Source: an uncultured Gammaproteobacteria bacterium
GTDB taxonomy: Bacteria; Pseudomonadota; Gammaproteobacteria; UBA6429; Thiohalophilaceae
Assembly: GCA_913064945.1 (NCBI GenBank)
Contig: CAJYAN010000003.1
Location: forward strand, 186,001-250,000
Reading direction: 5' to 3'
DNA length: 64,000 nt
This document shows positions 1 to 11,483 of this stretch, piece by piece (position 1 is the first letter of the stretch; every line of letters starts with the position of its first letter). Made by a program: the position numbers and the translations under genes. Below the pieces are notes generated by a model. It saw only the letters and a program-made list of their open reading frames with translations, was not told where the DNA came from and made no database searches.

Positions 1-400
1 GCCGACCAATAGGACTGAAACCCGCCTTTTTGTACAGGGCGATAGCGGCATGGTTGGATGGTCGTACTTCGAGAAACATTTTTTCCACCTGCTGGCGCCT
101 GGCGATTTGAAGTAAATGTAGCAGAAGCATATTGCCAATGCCCTGGCCCTGTCTCTCCGGCTGTACGACGATAGTCAGGATATGCCCCTCCCTCGCGGCG
201 ATCGACATTATCCCATAGGCCAATATCTTACCCGTCTCCTGATAAACCCAACAGCTATACCCCACCTGCATGCAGTCACTAAAGATGCCACCGGTCCAGG
301 GGAAATCATAGACCGCCGTTTCGATAGCCATGACCGCCGCAATGTCTTCTTCGAACATCGGTCGCAGGCCATCTTTTGCCGTATTCAACATGGCACTCAT
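1..400 (-). CDS. rimI: RimI, ribosomal-protein S18-alanine N-acetyltransferase (3' end cut by window edge)
   Basis: GNAT-family enzyme that acetylates the N-terminal alanine of ribosomal protein S18. The reverse strand reads from an ATG at 400: MSAMLNTAKDGLRPM, then an acetyl-CoA binding segment with the R/QxxGxG/A pattern (QPERQGQGIGNMLL), then the typical RimI stretch EVRPSNHAAIALYKKAGF close to the window edge. Roughly 133 codons are present of a protein usually near 150, so only the C-terminus is missing. The start overlaps the stop of the uracil-DNA glycosylase gene as ATGA, so the two are translationally coupled. RimI next to a family 4 glycosylase is a common gammaproteobacterial arrangement. 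Confidence 0.88.
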   Translation of the reverse strand, partial: MSAMLNTAKDGLRPMFEEDIAAVMAIETAVYDFPWTGGIFSDCMQVGYSCWVYQETGKILAYGIMSIAAREGHILTIVVQPERQGQGIGNMLLLHLLQIARRQQVEKMFLEVRPSNHAAIALYKKAGFSPIGR

Positions 401-1122
401 ACGCCAGCCTTTGCCTGCAACATTTTTTTGGCGACGAGTAAATCCAGCCAGACAGCAGCTTTCTCAGCCGGGGACTTCAACAAATAGTCAGGATGATACG
501 TTACCAGCAAGGGAATGCCGCTTTGCGGTTCAGTCAGGCGCTGCCCACGTAACGCGGCCAACGGTGTGTCGATATGCAACACGTGGTGGACGGCATGCTG
601 GCCTAACACCAGAATCAACTTCGGCTGCACTAAAGCAATCTGGCGAGAAAGGTAGCCCTGGCACTGCCTTGCTTCCTCTGCGCTCGGCACGTGCTGTCTG
701 GGCGGTAGGCACTTGAGGCTGTTGGTAATATAGACCTGTCTACGTTGTAGACCTATCGCCTGCAACATGGCATTGAGGAGCTGTCCAGTCAGCCCCACAA
801 ACGGTTCTCCCTGTTGATCATCATCGACACCTGGTGCCTCACCAATAATGAAGAGCTCTGCCTGGCGATCGCCGACACCAAATACTGACTGGGTACGCGT
901 CTGCGCCAGGCCACAGAGTTGACATTGCGCCACGCGTTGTTCGAGTGCCGGCCAATCGAGTAAACCGAAATCGCTATCAGTCATGGCACCGCTGGATAAG
1001 GGGATCGTCTTTTCCAATGGAGTAAATGCTTGTAGTGACACTGACTCAACCTGTCGATCGCGCTGCTGCCAGACGGGAATCCCCATGGCATGCAGATACT
1101 CATATCGTCGATTGTCGATCAC
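397..1122 (-). CDS. Family 4 (iron-sulfur) uracil-DNA glycosylase
   Basis: Removes uracil from DNA as the first step of base excision repair. The 241-residue product has the family 4 hallmarks: GEAPG at about residues 94-98, a YHPDYLL active-site loop near 209-215, and four cysteines fitting the 4Fe-4S cluster (C67-x2-C70 and C138-x15-C154). The first 60 residues are variable, as is usual in proteobacterial members. It lies 37 bp downstream of leuA and overlaps rimI by 4 bp, so it is probably read from the leuA transcript. The family is clear; the substrate range beyond uracil cannot be read from sequence. Confidence 0.9.
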   Translation of the reverse strand: MIDNRRYEYLHAMGIPVWQQRDRQVESVSLQAFTPLEKTIPLSSGAMTDSDFGLLDWPALEQRVAQCQLCGLAQTRTQSVFGVGDRQAELFIIGEAPGVDDDQQGEPFVGLTGQLLNAMLQAIGLQRRQVYITNSLKCLPPRQHVPSAEEARQCQGYLSRQIALVQPKLILVLGQHAVHHVLHIDTPLAALRGQRLTEPQSGIPLLVTYHPDYLLKSPAEKAAVWLDLLVAKKMLQAKAGV

Positions 1123-1159
1123 TCGCCCCTCGCTCCTGGAACCTCGGTCCTGTACCGAT

Positions 1160-2707
1160 TTATACCTGGCTACCCTGTGGATGCGCCCGTTCTACCCGGG
1201 CAAACACCTTGTTCAGGGCGTTAATGTAGGCCTTGGCCGAGGCAATGACGATATCGGTATCGGCACCCTGACCATTGACGACATGCCCCCCCTTCTCCAG
1301 ACGAACGGTGACTTCACCCTGGGCATCCGTACCACTGGTAATATTGTTGACGGAGTATAATTGTAAGGTGCAACCACTTTGCATCATGGATTCAATGGCG
1401 CGAAAGGCGGCATCGACCGGACCGCCACCATCGGCGGTAGCTGACCGTTCTTCACCCTGCACCCGCACGGTGATATCGGCCACCGGGGTTTCACCTGTTT
1501 CGGAACATACTCTCAGGGCGACCAATTGTAGTGATTCATTCTCTGCCTCAAGATTGGTCTCTGTCACCAGGGCCTGCAAATCTTCATCGTAAATTTCGTG
1601 TTTTTTGTCGGCCAGGTCTTTAAAGCGCGAAAAGGCCTCGTTCAATTCAGCCTCGGAGGCAAAGTCCACGCCCAGTTCTTTCAGGTGCGTCTTGAAGGCA
1701 TTGCGTCCCGAGTGTTTGCCCAACACCATGCGATTAGTGGACCAGCCCACATCTTCGGCACGCATGATTTCGTAAGTCTCACGACTCTTTAATACCCCAT
1801 CCTGATGAATGCCCGACTCGTGGGCAAAGGCATTGGCTCCGACAATGGCCTTGTTTGGCTGTACGGCAAAACCGGTGATCCCCGAGACCAGTTTGGAACA
1901 GGTGACGATCTGCGTGGTATCCAGATGATCAACATTACAGGGAAAAATGTCACGCCGTGTTTTTACCGCCATGACCACTTCTTCCAAGGCCGCATTCCCG
2001 GCACGTTCACCCAGACCATTGATAGTACATTCTACCTGGCGGGCACCGTTCATCACCGCGGCTAAAGAGTTCGCCACGGCCAGTCCCAGATCGTTATGGC
2101 AGTGTACGGAAAAAACCGCTTTATCTGAATTTGGCACACGCTGAATTAAATCGAGAATCAGGCCTCCGAACTGTTGCGGGACGTTATAGCCGACGGTATC
2201 CGGGATATTCACTGTGCGGGCGCCGGCATCAATTACGGCCTCCAGGACACGACACAAAAAATCCGGTTCGGAACGACCCGCATCTTCAGGAGAAAACTCT
2301 ACATCATCGGTAAACTGCCGTGCCAGTTTCACTGCCCTAACGGCCTGCTCGACGACCTGGTCCGGTTCCATACGTAACTTCATTTTCATATGGATTGGTG
2401 AGGTCGCAATAAAGGTATGGATGCGCCCGGCATTGGCACCTTTCAGTGCTTCGCCGGCACGTTCGATATCCTTATCCAGCGCTCGCGCCAGGCCACAGAC
2501 ACGGCTCTCGGTAATGCTCTCGGCCACCGCCTTGACGGCTTCAAAGTCACCCTGGCTGGCAATCGGGAAACCGGCCTCAATGACATCGACGTGCATGCGT
2601 TCCAGCCCCCTGGCGATACGGACTTTCTCTTCCCGGGTCATGGAGGCACCAGGGCTTTGCTCACCGTCACGCAAGGTTGTGTCAAAAATAATTAACTTGT
2701 CAGTCAT
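1160..2707 (-). CDS. leuA: 2-isopropylmalate synthase
   Basis: Condenses acetyl-CoA with 2-oxoisovalerate, the committed step of leucine synthesis. The 515-residue product has the normal length. The catalytic TIM barrel starts with [12 protein letters not shown] (residues 9-20), followed by the HCHNDLGLA metal-binding segment and [10 protein letters not shown]. The C-terminal LeuA dimer domain, which carries leucine feedback control, occupies the last 120 residues. A GGAG ribosome site lies about 7 bases before the ATG. It follows pssA on the same strand after 258 bp that show no clear hairpin with a T-run, so it may have its own promoter. Its substrate comes from the ilv genes upstream. Confidence 0.97.
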   Translation of the reverse strand: MTDKLIIFDTTLRDGEQSPGASMTREEKVRIARGLERMHVDVIEAGFPIASQGDFEAVKAVAESITESRVCGLARALDKDIERAGEALKGANAGRIHTFIATSPIHMKMKLRMEPDQVVEQAVRAVKLARQFTDDVEFSPEDAGRSEPDFLCRVLEAVIDAGARTVNIPDTVGYNVPQQFGGLILDLIQRVPNSDKAVFSVHCHNDLGLAVANSLAAVMNGARQVECTINGLGERAGNAALEEVVMAVKTRRDIFPCNVDHLDTTQIVTCSKLVSGITGFAVQPNKAIVGANAFAHESGIHQDGVLKSRETYEIMRAEDVGWSTNRMVLGKHSGRNAFKTHLKELGVDFASEAELNEAFSRFKDLADKKHEIYDEDLQALVTETNLEAENESLQLVALRVCSETGETPVADITVRVQGEERSATADGGGPVDAAFRAIESMMQSGCTLQLYSVNNITSGTDAQGEVTVRLEKGGHVVNGQGADTDIVIASAKAYINALNKVFARVERAHPQGSQV

Positions 2708-2965
2708 GTGTCTACTCCAAATTCATGCAGTCATTATCGCATGGAGCGGGCTCAAAACGAAAAATTCCCCGTAGATTTCAGGCCAGGAATGCTAATTTGG
2801 TGGTCGCGCGTCGATTGTAGCGTCGTCAGGCTGCAGGTTTCATGCAGCGCCAACTCATATACAAGCTTGCAATGGTAATTCAGCCCGTGCGGCCTTGTGG
2901 GGAATTTTGCGGTCGTTGTCAGTGTGAGGTGGTCTAGGCGAGATGATGTATCGATTTAGCCATGG

Positions 2966-3739
2966 CTAGGACTGATCCGTTGGCGGCCCGGCCTCGCTTC
3001 GCTGCTGACGACGTTCAGTTCGATGTTGCTTCAAATGCCACAAGGTCAATACCGGCCCGGACAGGGCATAAATCAGGAAACCCCCAAACAGGAGGATCGG
3101 CGGTTCGTAGGAGATCAGCACCAGCACGGCGACGACCAGCAAAATAGTCACAAAGGGAACCTTGCCACGCAGGTCAATGCCCTTGAAGCTGTGATAACGG
3201 ATATTACTCACCATCAGCACGCCCGCCAGCAGGGTCAGCACCAGGGCCACGACATTAATGATGTTATCACTGGGCAGATAGACATCCCCGACCCAGACCA
3301 TACCGGCTACAATCGCCGCCGCCGAGGGGCTCGCCAGTCCCTGAAAGTACTGCTTATCGGATGTGCCAATCTGGGTATTAAACCGCGCCAGACGTAACGC
3401 GGCGGCGGCGGTGTAGGTAAAGGCGGCCAGCCACCCCAGCTTGCCCATGCCGGATAAGGCCCATTCATACATGACCAGGGCCGGGGCCAGGCCAAAGGAC
3501 ACCATGTCAGAGAGGCTGTCATATTCGGCACCAAAGTCACTCTGCGTATTAGTCATACGCGCGACACGGCCATCGATGCCATCAAGGAGCATGGCGACAA
3601 AGATAGCGATTGCCGCCGCTTCAAAGCGACCATTAATGGCCGCTACAATGGCGTAAAAACCGGCAAACAGGGCCGCCGTGGTGAACAGATTGGGTAACAG
3701 GTAAATGCCGCGACGGCGCTTGCCTTCGTCTTTTATCAT
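2966..3739 (-). CDS. pssA: CDP-diacylglycerol-serine O-phosphatidyltransferase
   Basis: Inner-membrane enzyme making phosphatidylserine, the precursor of phosphatidylethanolamine, from CDP-diacylglycerol and serine. The 257-residue multi-spanning protein carries the CDP-alcohol phosphatidyltransferase signature D-G-x2-A-R-x8-G-x3-D-x3-D (from DGIDGRVAR to YDSLSD, about residues 53-76). This is the membrane-embedded type, unlike the soluble phospholipase-D-like enzyme of E. coli. The C-terminal tail is charged and cytoplasmic. It sits between ilvC and leuA, an order shared by several sulfur- and methane-oxidising gammaproteobacteria. A terminator after ilvC separates it from the ilv operon. 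Confidence 0.93.
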   Translation of the reverse strand: MIKDEGKRRRGIYLLPNLFTTAALFAGFYAIVAAINGRFEAAAIAIFVAMLLDGIDGRVARMTNTQSDFGAEYDSLSDMVSFGLAPALVMYEWALSGMGKLGWLAAFTYTAAAALRLARFNTQIGTSDKQYFQGLASPSAAAIVAGMVWVGDVYLPSDNIINVVALVLTLLAGVLMVSNIRYHSFKGIDLRGKVPFVTILLVVAVLVLISYEPPILLFGGFLIYALSGPVLTLWHLKQHRTERRQQRSEAGPPTDQS

Positions 3740-3867
3740 GGAATTATGGCTTCACAATCATTCATTAACGAAAGACAAGCATGCGGTTACTACCGGGGCA
3801 AGTCAAGCGCACGAGGACTTCGCCGTTGTTCAAATGCTGGCCCGGTCCTGACGGGGTAATGCCTGCG

Positions 3868-3900
3868 TAAAAAAACAGGCCGGAAAATTCCGGCCTGTTT
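3868..3900 (-). terminator. Rho-independent terminator after ilvC
   Basis: The arms 3873-3885 and 3888-3900 form a perfect GC-centred stem (AACAGGCCGG paired with CCGGCCTGTT). On the minus strand the stem is followed by seven T residues. It lies 17 bp past the ilvC stop, so it should end the ilvIHC transcript before pssA. Confidence 0.85.
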
Positions 3901-3916
3901 AGTTTAGTGCGATTGC

Positions 3917-5474
<1,558 letters not shown>

Positions 5475-5478
<4 letters not shown>

Positions 5479-7217
5479 GCCAGCTCCCTGTCATCCGGAT
5501 TATCCATCAAACACTCGGGGGCCAGATGCATTTCATTATGTCCCTTACCGGCAACGATCATCGGATAGACGTTCTCGGTTCGGTCGGTAATAAAATCCAT
5601 AAACACTGTACGATCTTTCATGGCAAAGGCCTCACGCAGGGCAGCTTCGACATCAGCCGGTTTTTCGATACGCATTCCGACATGACCATAGCTCTCGGCG
5701 AGTTTGATAAAGTCCGGCAGGGTGTCCATATAGGACTGCGAGTAACGGCTATCGTAAAAGAATTCCTGCCATTGGCGAACCATCCCCATGTAACGGTTGT
5801 TCAGGTTAACCACCTTGACCGGGGTACGATATTGCAAGGCGGTCGACAGCTCCTGGATACACATCTGGATACTGGCCTCGCCGGTGACGCAGGCTACGTC
5901 CGCGCCGGGATGACCCAACTGGACACCAATCGCCGCTGGCAGACCAAACCCCATGGTGCCCAGGCCACCGGAGTTGATCCAGCGATTGGGCTTGTCGAAC
6001 GGATAAAACTGCGCGGCAAACATCTGGTGCTGGCCTACATCCGAGGTCACAAAGGCCTCACCCTTCGTCACTTCATAGAGTTTTTCGATGACATACTGTG
6101 GCTTGATCAGGTCGCTGTTCCGATCATATTTTAGACACTGCTTGCTACGCCAGCGCTCCAGTTGCTTCCACCAGCTGGCCAGGGCCTCGCTATCCGGTTT
6201 TTGCTTCAGTTCCTTGAAGGCCGCCGTAATATCGTTGAGGACATCCTTGATATCCCCGACAATGGGGATATCCACACGGATATTCTTTGAGATCGATGAC
6301 GGGTCGATATCGATGTGAATGATCCTGGCATTGGGACAGAACTTACGCGTGTCGCCGGTAACCCGGTCATCAAAGCGCGCCCCTACCGCGATCAGAACAT
6401 CACACTCGTGCATGCCCATATTGGCTTCATAAGTACCGTGCATACCTAACATACCGAGAAACTTCTGGTCGGTGGACGGATAGGCTCCCAGGCCCATCAG
6501 GGTACTGGTAATGGGATAACCCAGCTGACGGACAAAATCCGTCAGCTCGGCACTGGCGCGACTCAGAACGACACCGCCACCGCTATAGATCATGGGACGC
6601 CTGGCAGAGAGGATCAGCTCGGCGGCCTTTTTGACCTGGCCCGGATGACCCTTGACCGTGGGGTGATAGGAGCGCATGGCAACCGTCTGTGGGTACTCAT
6701 ATTCAATCTTAATGCCGGGGTCAGTGACATCCTTGGGGATGTCCACGACCACGGGGCCAGGGCGGCCCGTGGTCGCTACGTAAAAGGCCTTTTTCAGAGT
6801 CGTCGCCAGGTCCTTGACGTCCTTGACCAGGAAATTGTGTTTGACACAGGGTCGCGTAATGCCAATCGCATCGACCTCCTGGAAGGCATCAGAGCCAATC
6901 AATGGCGTCGACACCTGGCCGGTAATCACCACCATGGGGATAGAGTCAAGGTGTGCCGTGGCAATCCCGGTGACGGCATTGGTAGCCCCGGGACCCGAGG
7001 TCACGAGCACCACGCCCGGCTTGCCGGTAGCACGGGCATAACCATCGGCGGCATGGGTTGCCCCCTGCTCGTGCCGGACCAGGATATGTTTGACGTCCTC
7101 TTGTCGAAACAAGGCATCATAAATGTGTAATACCGCCCCACCGGGATAGCCGAACACAAATTCGACACCCTCGTCTTTGAGGAACTGTATCAGTATTTCG
7201 CCACCACTAAGCTGCAC
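5475..7217 (-). CDS. ilvI: Acetolactate synthase large (catalytic) subunit, type III-like
   Basis: Thiamine-diphosphate enzyme that condenses two pyruvates, or pyruvate with 2-oxobutyrate, in valine/isoleucine synthesis. The 580 residues contain the N-terminal pyrimidine-binding domain with the catalytic Glu in VRHEQGATHAADGYAR, the central FAD/DHAP-like domain, and the C-terminal diphosphate motif starting at TGEASIQM and ending with NLNNRYMGM. The GE at the start of that motif replaces the more usual GD, as in many IlvI proteins. It is first in the ilvIHC operon, preceded by a leader with a terminator-like hairpin and a perfect -10 hexamer. Confidence 0.96.
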
Positions 7218-7239
7218 TGCTGTGTTTCTCCTATAGCGT

Positions 7240-7264
7240 AAAAAAACCGCCCTTAAGTGGGCGG
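7240..7264 (-). terminator. Leader terminator (possible attenuator) ahead of ilvI
   Basis: The minus strand has CCGCCC, a six-base loop, then GGGCGG, followed by seven T residues, ending only 22 bases before the ilvI ATG. Its place between the predicted promoter and the first gene, rather than after a gene, suggests transcription attenuation. No leader peptide rich in Ile/Val/Leu codons is visible in the roughly 45 bases before it, so the trigger is unknown. Confidence 0.6.
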
Positions 7265-7314
7265 ATTCTCACCAGATTTTGGATAAACCCTAAGATTCAA
7301 TATTCTAACCTACT

Positions 7315-7320
7315 ATTATA
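7315..7320 (-). promoter_or_regulatory. ilvI: Probable -10 element of the ilvIHC promoter
   Basis: A perfect TATAAT on the minus strand about 100 bases upstream of ilvI. The best -35 candidate at 17-bp spacing is poor (TGCATT), so an activator may be needed. Initiation near 7308 would give a leader of about 90 bases that contains the terminator-like hairpin. Confidence 0.45.
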
Positions 7321-7481
7321 ATCAGCCTCTAATAGAAAATGCACGATCCATCGCCTGCGAGAGGCACATTCGAGGCAAAAAATGCTATTTCACTTGCGCG
7401 ACTTGTGAACTTGCTTTAATAATCCATATTTTACAGGGATTATGATGACAGCGTGGAAGTCGACAATTTAGGGGTGCTTCA

Positions 7482-7949
7482 ATGAAAAATGTCTACACAT
7501 ACCTTTTCGGACTGTCCTTTGTCTTTTTGCTGACAATGGATGTGCATGCCGCGACCTATAAATACCGGGACGCTGACGGCCGTACTGTCTATGCCCAACA
7601 CCCGCCCGTGAGTGGTCCCTACCAGGTCATCGACACACCAAAGAACAATCAATATGGTAGCGGTAACAGCGCCGCCCCGGTCAGTAATCAGACCGGTAAA
7701 CCCAGCCTGCAGGACCGCAGCAAGCAAATTGACGAGAAAGACAAGCTGGCTAAGGATATTGCCTCGGAGACGGAAAAAAACCAGAAGCTACGTGAGAATA
7801 ACTGCAAAACCGCCCGAAAAAACCTCGAAGTCTATCAGGTCTATCGCCGTTTCAAGGATGACAAGGGCAATGTCGTCCGTATGTCGGATACCGATCGGCA
7901 AAAGAAAATCGACGAGGCCCGTGACGCCATCAAACAGTTTTGTAACTAA
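7482..7949 (+). CDS. DUF4124-domain secreted protein
   Basis: 155-residue exported protein of unknown function. An N-terminal signal peptide (basic start, then GLSFVFLLTMDVHAA) is followed at once by a DUF4124 domain, recognised by TYKYRDADGRTVYAQHPP. The remainder is polar, charged and predicted helical (LAKDIASETEKNQKLRENN), with two cysteines near residues 106 and 154 that could form a disulfide. This family is frequent in gammaproteobacterial periplasms. It is divergent from ilvI and 15 bp ahead of the tautomerase gene. Confidence 0.8.
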   Translation: MKNVYTYLFGLSFVFLLTMDVHAATYKYRDADGRTVYAQHPPVSGPYQVIDTPKNNQYGSGNSAAPVSNQTGKPSLQDRSKQIDEKDKLAKDIASETEKNQKLRENNCKTARKNLEVYQVYRRFKDDKGNVVRMSDTDRQKKIDEARDAIKQFCN

Positions 7950-7964
7950 GCCGTACCTGAGCCT

Positions 7965-8306
7965 GTGCCGTTACTGAAGATACAAACCAACATCCCCCTC
8001 GACAGGGGACAACAGCAGACCTTAATGACAACCGCCTCCCAGCAGGTGGCCGGGGCGTTGGGCAAACCCGAACGTTATGTCATGGTCAGTATCCAGGCGT
8101 CCGTCGCCATGCTCTTTGGCGGGCAAGGCACCCCCCTCGCCTATCTGGAACTAAAGAGTATTGGCCTACAGGAAAGTCAGTCCACGGAGTTGTCGGCCAT
8201 GCTCTGCCAGTTAATGAATGATTACGCCATACCGTCTGATCGTGTCTATATCGAATTCACCGATGCGCCACGCAAGATGTGGGGCTGGAATGGAGGCACA
8301 TTTTAA
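7965..8306 (+). CDS. MIF-family tautomerase (macrophage migration inhibitory factor-like)
   Basis: 113-residue homologue of the MIF / D-dopachrome tautomerase family. The GTG start at 7965 is supported because it puts proline directly after the initiator Met (MPLLKIQTN); removal of Met exposes the catalytic N-terminal Pro. Conserved family segments follow: GKPERYVMVSIQ, MLFGGQGTPLA, and the C-terminal SDRVYIEFTDA and GWNGGTF. The length and both half-repeats match full-size MIF rather than the 60-residue 4-oxalocrotonate tautomerases. The native substrate is unknown; phenylpyruvate keto-enol tautomerisation is the usual assay activity. It lies 15 bp after the DUF4124 gene. Confidence 0.87.
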   Translation: MPLLKIQTNIPLDRGQQQTLMTTASQQVAGALGKPERYVMVSIQASVAMLFGGQGTPLAYLELKSIGLQESQSTELSAMLCQLMNDYAIPSDRVYIEFTDAPRKMWGWNGGTF

Positions 8307-8456
8307 AGCCCAGAAACGAGGGTCGGGTTTCTAGGTCCGAGGATTTTGATTTACCTTTTTCCTCGCAACTCGATACTTGTGCTCGGAACCTGTATTTCAG
8401 TGTCATCTACCGCTAAAATGCGTCACCTTAATTACTAGCACAAAGTCGAATATTCC

Positions 8457-10166
8457 ATGCGCACATCTCAGCTCCTGATTTCCACCCTCAAAGAAACACC
8501 GGCCGATGCCGAAGTCATCAGCCACCAACTAATGTTACGTGCAGGCATGATCCGCAAGCTGGCGTCAGGACTCTACACCTGGCTACCTCTCGGGCTGCGC
8601 GTCTTACGCAAGGTCGAGGCCATTGTGCGAGACGAGATGAATCAAGCCGGTGCCCAGGAGGTGCTGATGCCTGCTGTGCAACCGGCGGAGTTGTGGCAGG
8701 AATCCGGTCGCTGGGAGGATATGGGGGCCGAGATGTTGCGCATGCGTGACCGCCACCAGCGTGACTTTTGTTTCGGCCCCACGCATGAAGAAGTCATCAC
8801 CGACCTGGTTCGCAGTGAGCTCAAGAGCTACAAGCAATTACCAGTCAACTTTTATCAGGTGCAGACCAAGTTCCGCGACGAACGTCGGCCACGTTTTGGT
8901 GTCATGCGGGCACGTGAATTTCTGATGAAAGACGCCTATTCTTTTCATGTTAGTCAGGAATCTTTACAGGCCACCTACGACATCATGCACCAGACATACT
9001 CGCGCATTTTTAGCCGTATTGGACTCGACTTTCGGCCTGTCATGGCCGACACCGGCGCCATCGGCGGCAGCGGCTCGCATGAATTTCATGTCCTGGCCGA
9101 CTCTGGTGAAGATGCGATAGCCTTTAGTTCCGGAAGCGACTATGCAGCCAATGTGGAGCTGGCCACAGCGATCGCACCAAGCCAGCCACGCCCAGCCGCC
9201 ACACAGACAATGCAGGTGATCGATACACCACAGCAACATAGCATTGAGGACTTAAGCGCCTTTCTAAAAGTTAGCCCACAACAATGTCTCAAGACCCTGA
9301 TTGTCCGCGACAGTGAACATCGAATTCTCGCCCTGGTGTTACGCGGTGACCATGAATTAAATATGATCAAGGCCGAAAAGATCACGGGCATCACGCCGCC
9401 ACTGGTATTTGCCAGCGAGGACGATATTAAATCGACGACCGGTGCCAGTGCGGGTTCTGTTGGACCCGTCGGCCTGAAAATACCCGTCTATGTCGACCAT
9501 GCCGCCGCCCATGTCGCCGACTTTATCTGTGGTGCCAATGAAAATGACAAACACCTCATGGGCGTTAACTGGGGACGCGACCTGGATGAAGCCGTGGCAC
9601 TCGACATCCGCAATGTCGTGGAAGGCGACCCCAGTCCCGATGGTAAAGGTAGCTTGTCAATTAAGCGGGGTATTGAAGTCGGACACATTTTTCAACTGGG
9701 TACAAAATACAGTGAAGCCATGAAAGCCACGGTACTCAATGAAGAAGGCAAGGCCACGGTCATGACCATGGGTTGCTACGGTATCGGCGTCTCGCGCGTC
9801 GTTGCCAGTGCTATTGAACAGAATCATGATGACAAAGGGATACTCTGGCCTGTCGCCATTGCACCGTTTACCCTGGTGCTGGTGCCAATGAATATGCATA
9901 AATCGGCACGGGTACAGGCGTTTGTCGAACAACTCTATACTGACTGCAAAACCGCAGGCATCGATGTCTTACTAGATGATCGTAATGAGCGTGCTGGTGT
10001 GATGTTTGCTGACATGGAGCTTATTGGTATTCCTCACCGTCTCGTCATCGGTGAGCGTGGACTTGATAAGGGGGTCGTAGAATACAAGGGGCGCAGCGAT
10101 ACTGAATCCATGGATCTCCCTCTGGCTGAGGTCATCAGCTTTATTCAGGATAAGCTTCAGGCTTAA
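8457..10166 (+). CDS. proS: Prolyl-tRNA synthetase (bacterial type)
   Basis: Charges tRNA-Pro. The 569-residue product has the class II fold: N-terminal motif 1 region, motif 2 ([12 protein letters not shown] near residue 140), motif 3 ([11 protein letters not shown] near 440), and the C-terminal anticodon-binding domain. About 180 residues between motifs 2 and 3 form the INS editing domain that hydrolyses Ala-tRNA-Pro, typical of the bacterial form. The 150-bp upstream gap probably holds its promoter. The lytic transglycosylase gene follows after 17 bp. Confidence 0.97.
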   Translation: MRTSQLLISTLKETPADAEVISHQLMLRAGMIRKLASGLYTWLPLGLRVLRKVEAIVRDEMNQAGAQEVLMPAVQPAELWQESGRWEDMGAEMLRMRDRHQRDFCFGPTHEEVITDLVRSELKSYKQLPVNFYQVQTKFRDERRPRFGVMRAREFLMKDAYSFHVSQESLQATYDIMHQTYSRIFSRIGLDFRPVMADTGAIGGSGSHEFHVLADSGEDAIAFSSGSDYAANVELATAIAPSQPRPAATQTMQVIDTPQQHSIEDLSAFLKVSPQQCLKTLIVRDSEHRILALVLRGDHELNMIKAEKITGITPPLVFASEDDIKSTTGASAGSVGPVGLKIPVYVDHAAAHVADFICGANENDKHLMGVNWGRDLDEAVALDIRNVVEGDPSPDGKGSLSIKRGIEVGHIFQLGTKYSEAMKATVLNEEGKATVMTMGCYGIGVSRVVASAIEQNHDDKGILWPVAIAPFTLVLVPMNMHKSARVQAFVEQLYTDCKTAGIDVLLDDRNERAGVMFADMELIGIPHRLVIGERGLDKGVVEYKGRSDTESMDLPLAEVISFIQDKLQA

Positions 10167-10183
10167 TTACTGAAGAGACACAG

Positions 10184-10750
10184 ATGCGAAAATTGCTATG
10201 CACAGGTTTGTTTCTAATGCTTACCTTTCCCGTCTACGCAAACACTGCAGATCCGGTCGATGAGGAACTTCGCGCAGCCTTGATCAAAGCTGTGAATGAA
10301 TCTGACAGCTTTGTGGATCGGTACGATGCCGAAGTCTGGCTGGTAGACATGTCGAATCGCCTGAAAAAAAAAGTCCCCGACCCCCACAAGCGAATTCAAT
10401 TACTAAAACTGGTTCACTACGAAGCCAGCCGCGCTCGACTCATTCCTGAACTCGTTCTGGCGGTTATTGAGGTTGAAAGTAATTTTAATCGTTATGCCAT
10501 TTCGAGGGCGGGTGCCATGGGCCTTATGCAGGTGATGCCATTCTGGTTAAAAGAAATTGGTCGCCCCGGCGATAGCCTGTTCAATCTTCATACCAATCTG
10601 CGTATGGGCTGTACTATTCTGCGATACTATCTCAATAAAGAAAACGGTGACCTGACACAGGCCTTGATGCGCTATAACGGCAGTAGCGGTAGTTTTAAGT
10701 ATACCAACCGCGTCTTTAAAAAATTAGACCATCACTGGCGTCGGCGCTGA
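10184..10750 (+). CDS. Periplasmic lytic transglycosylase (SLT domain)
   Basis: 188-residue exported murein lyase. A signal peptide (MRKLLCTGLFLMLTFPVYA) precedes a short helical linker and an SLT domain of about 110 residues. The catalytic Glu is in VIEVESNFN, followed by the family motifs SRAGAMGLMQVMP and ALMRYNGS. There is no peptidoglycan-binding or lipoprotein motif, so it is a minimal soluble enzyme, similar to those encoded directly after proS in other gammaproteobacteria. It is 17 bp past proS and likely cotranscribed. The role (wall turnover or making room for envelope machines) cannot be fixed from sequence. Confidence 0.88.
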   Translation: MRKLLCTGLFLMLTFPVYANTADPVDEELRAALIKAVNESDSFVDRYDAEVWLVDMSNRLKKKVPDPHKRIQLLKLVHYEASRARLIPELVLAVIEVESNFNRYAISRAGAMGLMQVMPFWLKEIGRPGDSLFNLHTNLRMGCTILRYYLNKENGDLTQALMRYNGSSGSFKYTNRVFKKLDHHWRRR

Positions 10751-10837
10751 GGGGGTAAAATTTGCCATAGTGGTGAAGCACTGTAATCTATACTAGGCTG
10801 TAGATTGATTACGCGTAATTTTCGCCAGGACAGCCGC

Positions 10838-11299
10838 TTGAAAAACAGGCAAATAATACAGGGTTTTACACTGATAGAACTCATGATCGTCGTTGCCATT
10901 ATTGGCATTCTCGCCGCGATCGCCATTCCCGCCTACAATAATTATCTACGTGACACACGGATGCAGAAAGTCTTCAATCATGTTCAACATGCCAGGCGTT
11001 ATATCACCGAAGGGTTTGTCCTGGATCAAACTCGGCGTCAAGCTGGTATTGCCTATAGCGGAACTAATTCGGCAGACTTTCCCCGTGACACCATCGCCCT
11101 TCTGGCACGTTTGAACACGCCCGGTGCCACTTCACCCGAGGGTGGTCAAGCGCCCTTTGCGAGTACAGCAAACGATAAAAACGGTGTGGTTGGTATCAGC
11201 ACAGCAAACAATAATGCCTGGGCCTCGGGTGAGACGGTAATAATTACACAACCCGCTTATCTTGATCTCTTGGCAACTACCATTACGCTTACTTACTAG
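10838..11299 (+). CDS. Type IV major-pilin-like prepilin, orphan
   Basis: Prepilin of about 153 residues with a class III signal: a short basic leader, cleavage G/F, then [20 protein letters not shown] with the essential Glu5. I chose the TTG at 10838 because AGGA stands 7 bases upstream; the longer frame from 10805 lacks such a site and would give an oversized leader. The C-terminal half has no cysteines, so the usual disulfide-bounded D-loop is absent, and it ends in a Thr-rich strand (TTITLTY). No pilus assembly genes lie nearby, so export must use machinery elsewhere. A pseudopilin of a type II secretion system is the alternative. Confidence 0.8.
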   Translation: MKNRQIIQGFTLIELMIVVAIIGILAAIAIPAYNNYLRDTRMQKVFNHVQHARRYITEGFVLDQTRRQAGIAYSGTNSADFPRDTIALLARLNTPGATSPEGGQAPFASTANDKNGVVGISTANNNAWASGETVIITQPAYLDLLATTITLTY

Positions 11300-11483
11300 G
11301 CTGCCTGCTATTCTCTTGTAAATATAAACCGGTTGCTGATTCTCTTATCGGTGTAGACAAGCTGTTCAAACGTGGCATTAGCCGGAGCACACCATAGCCT
11401 GTCACCTGGCCGTTTTAGCGAAAATTGCATCCCGTATATCAGAATCTTTACCCTGCCACTTACAAGTCAGGCTGGATAGACGA

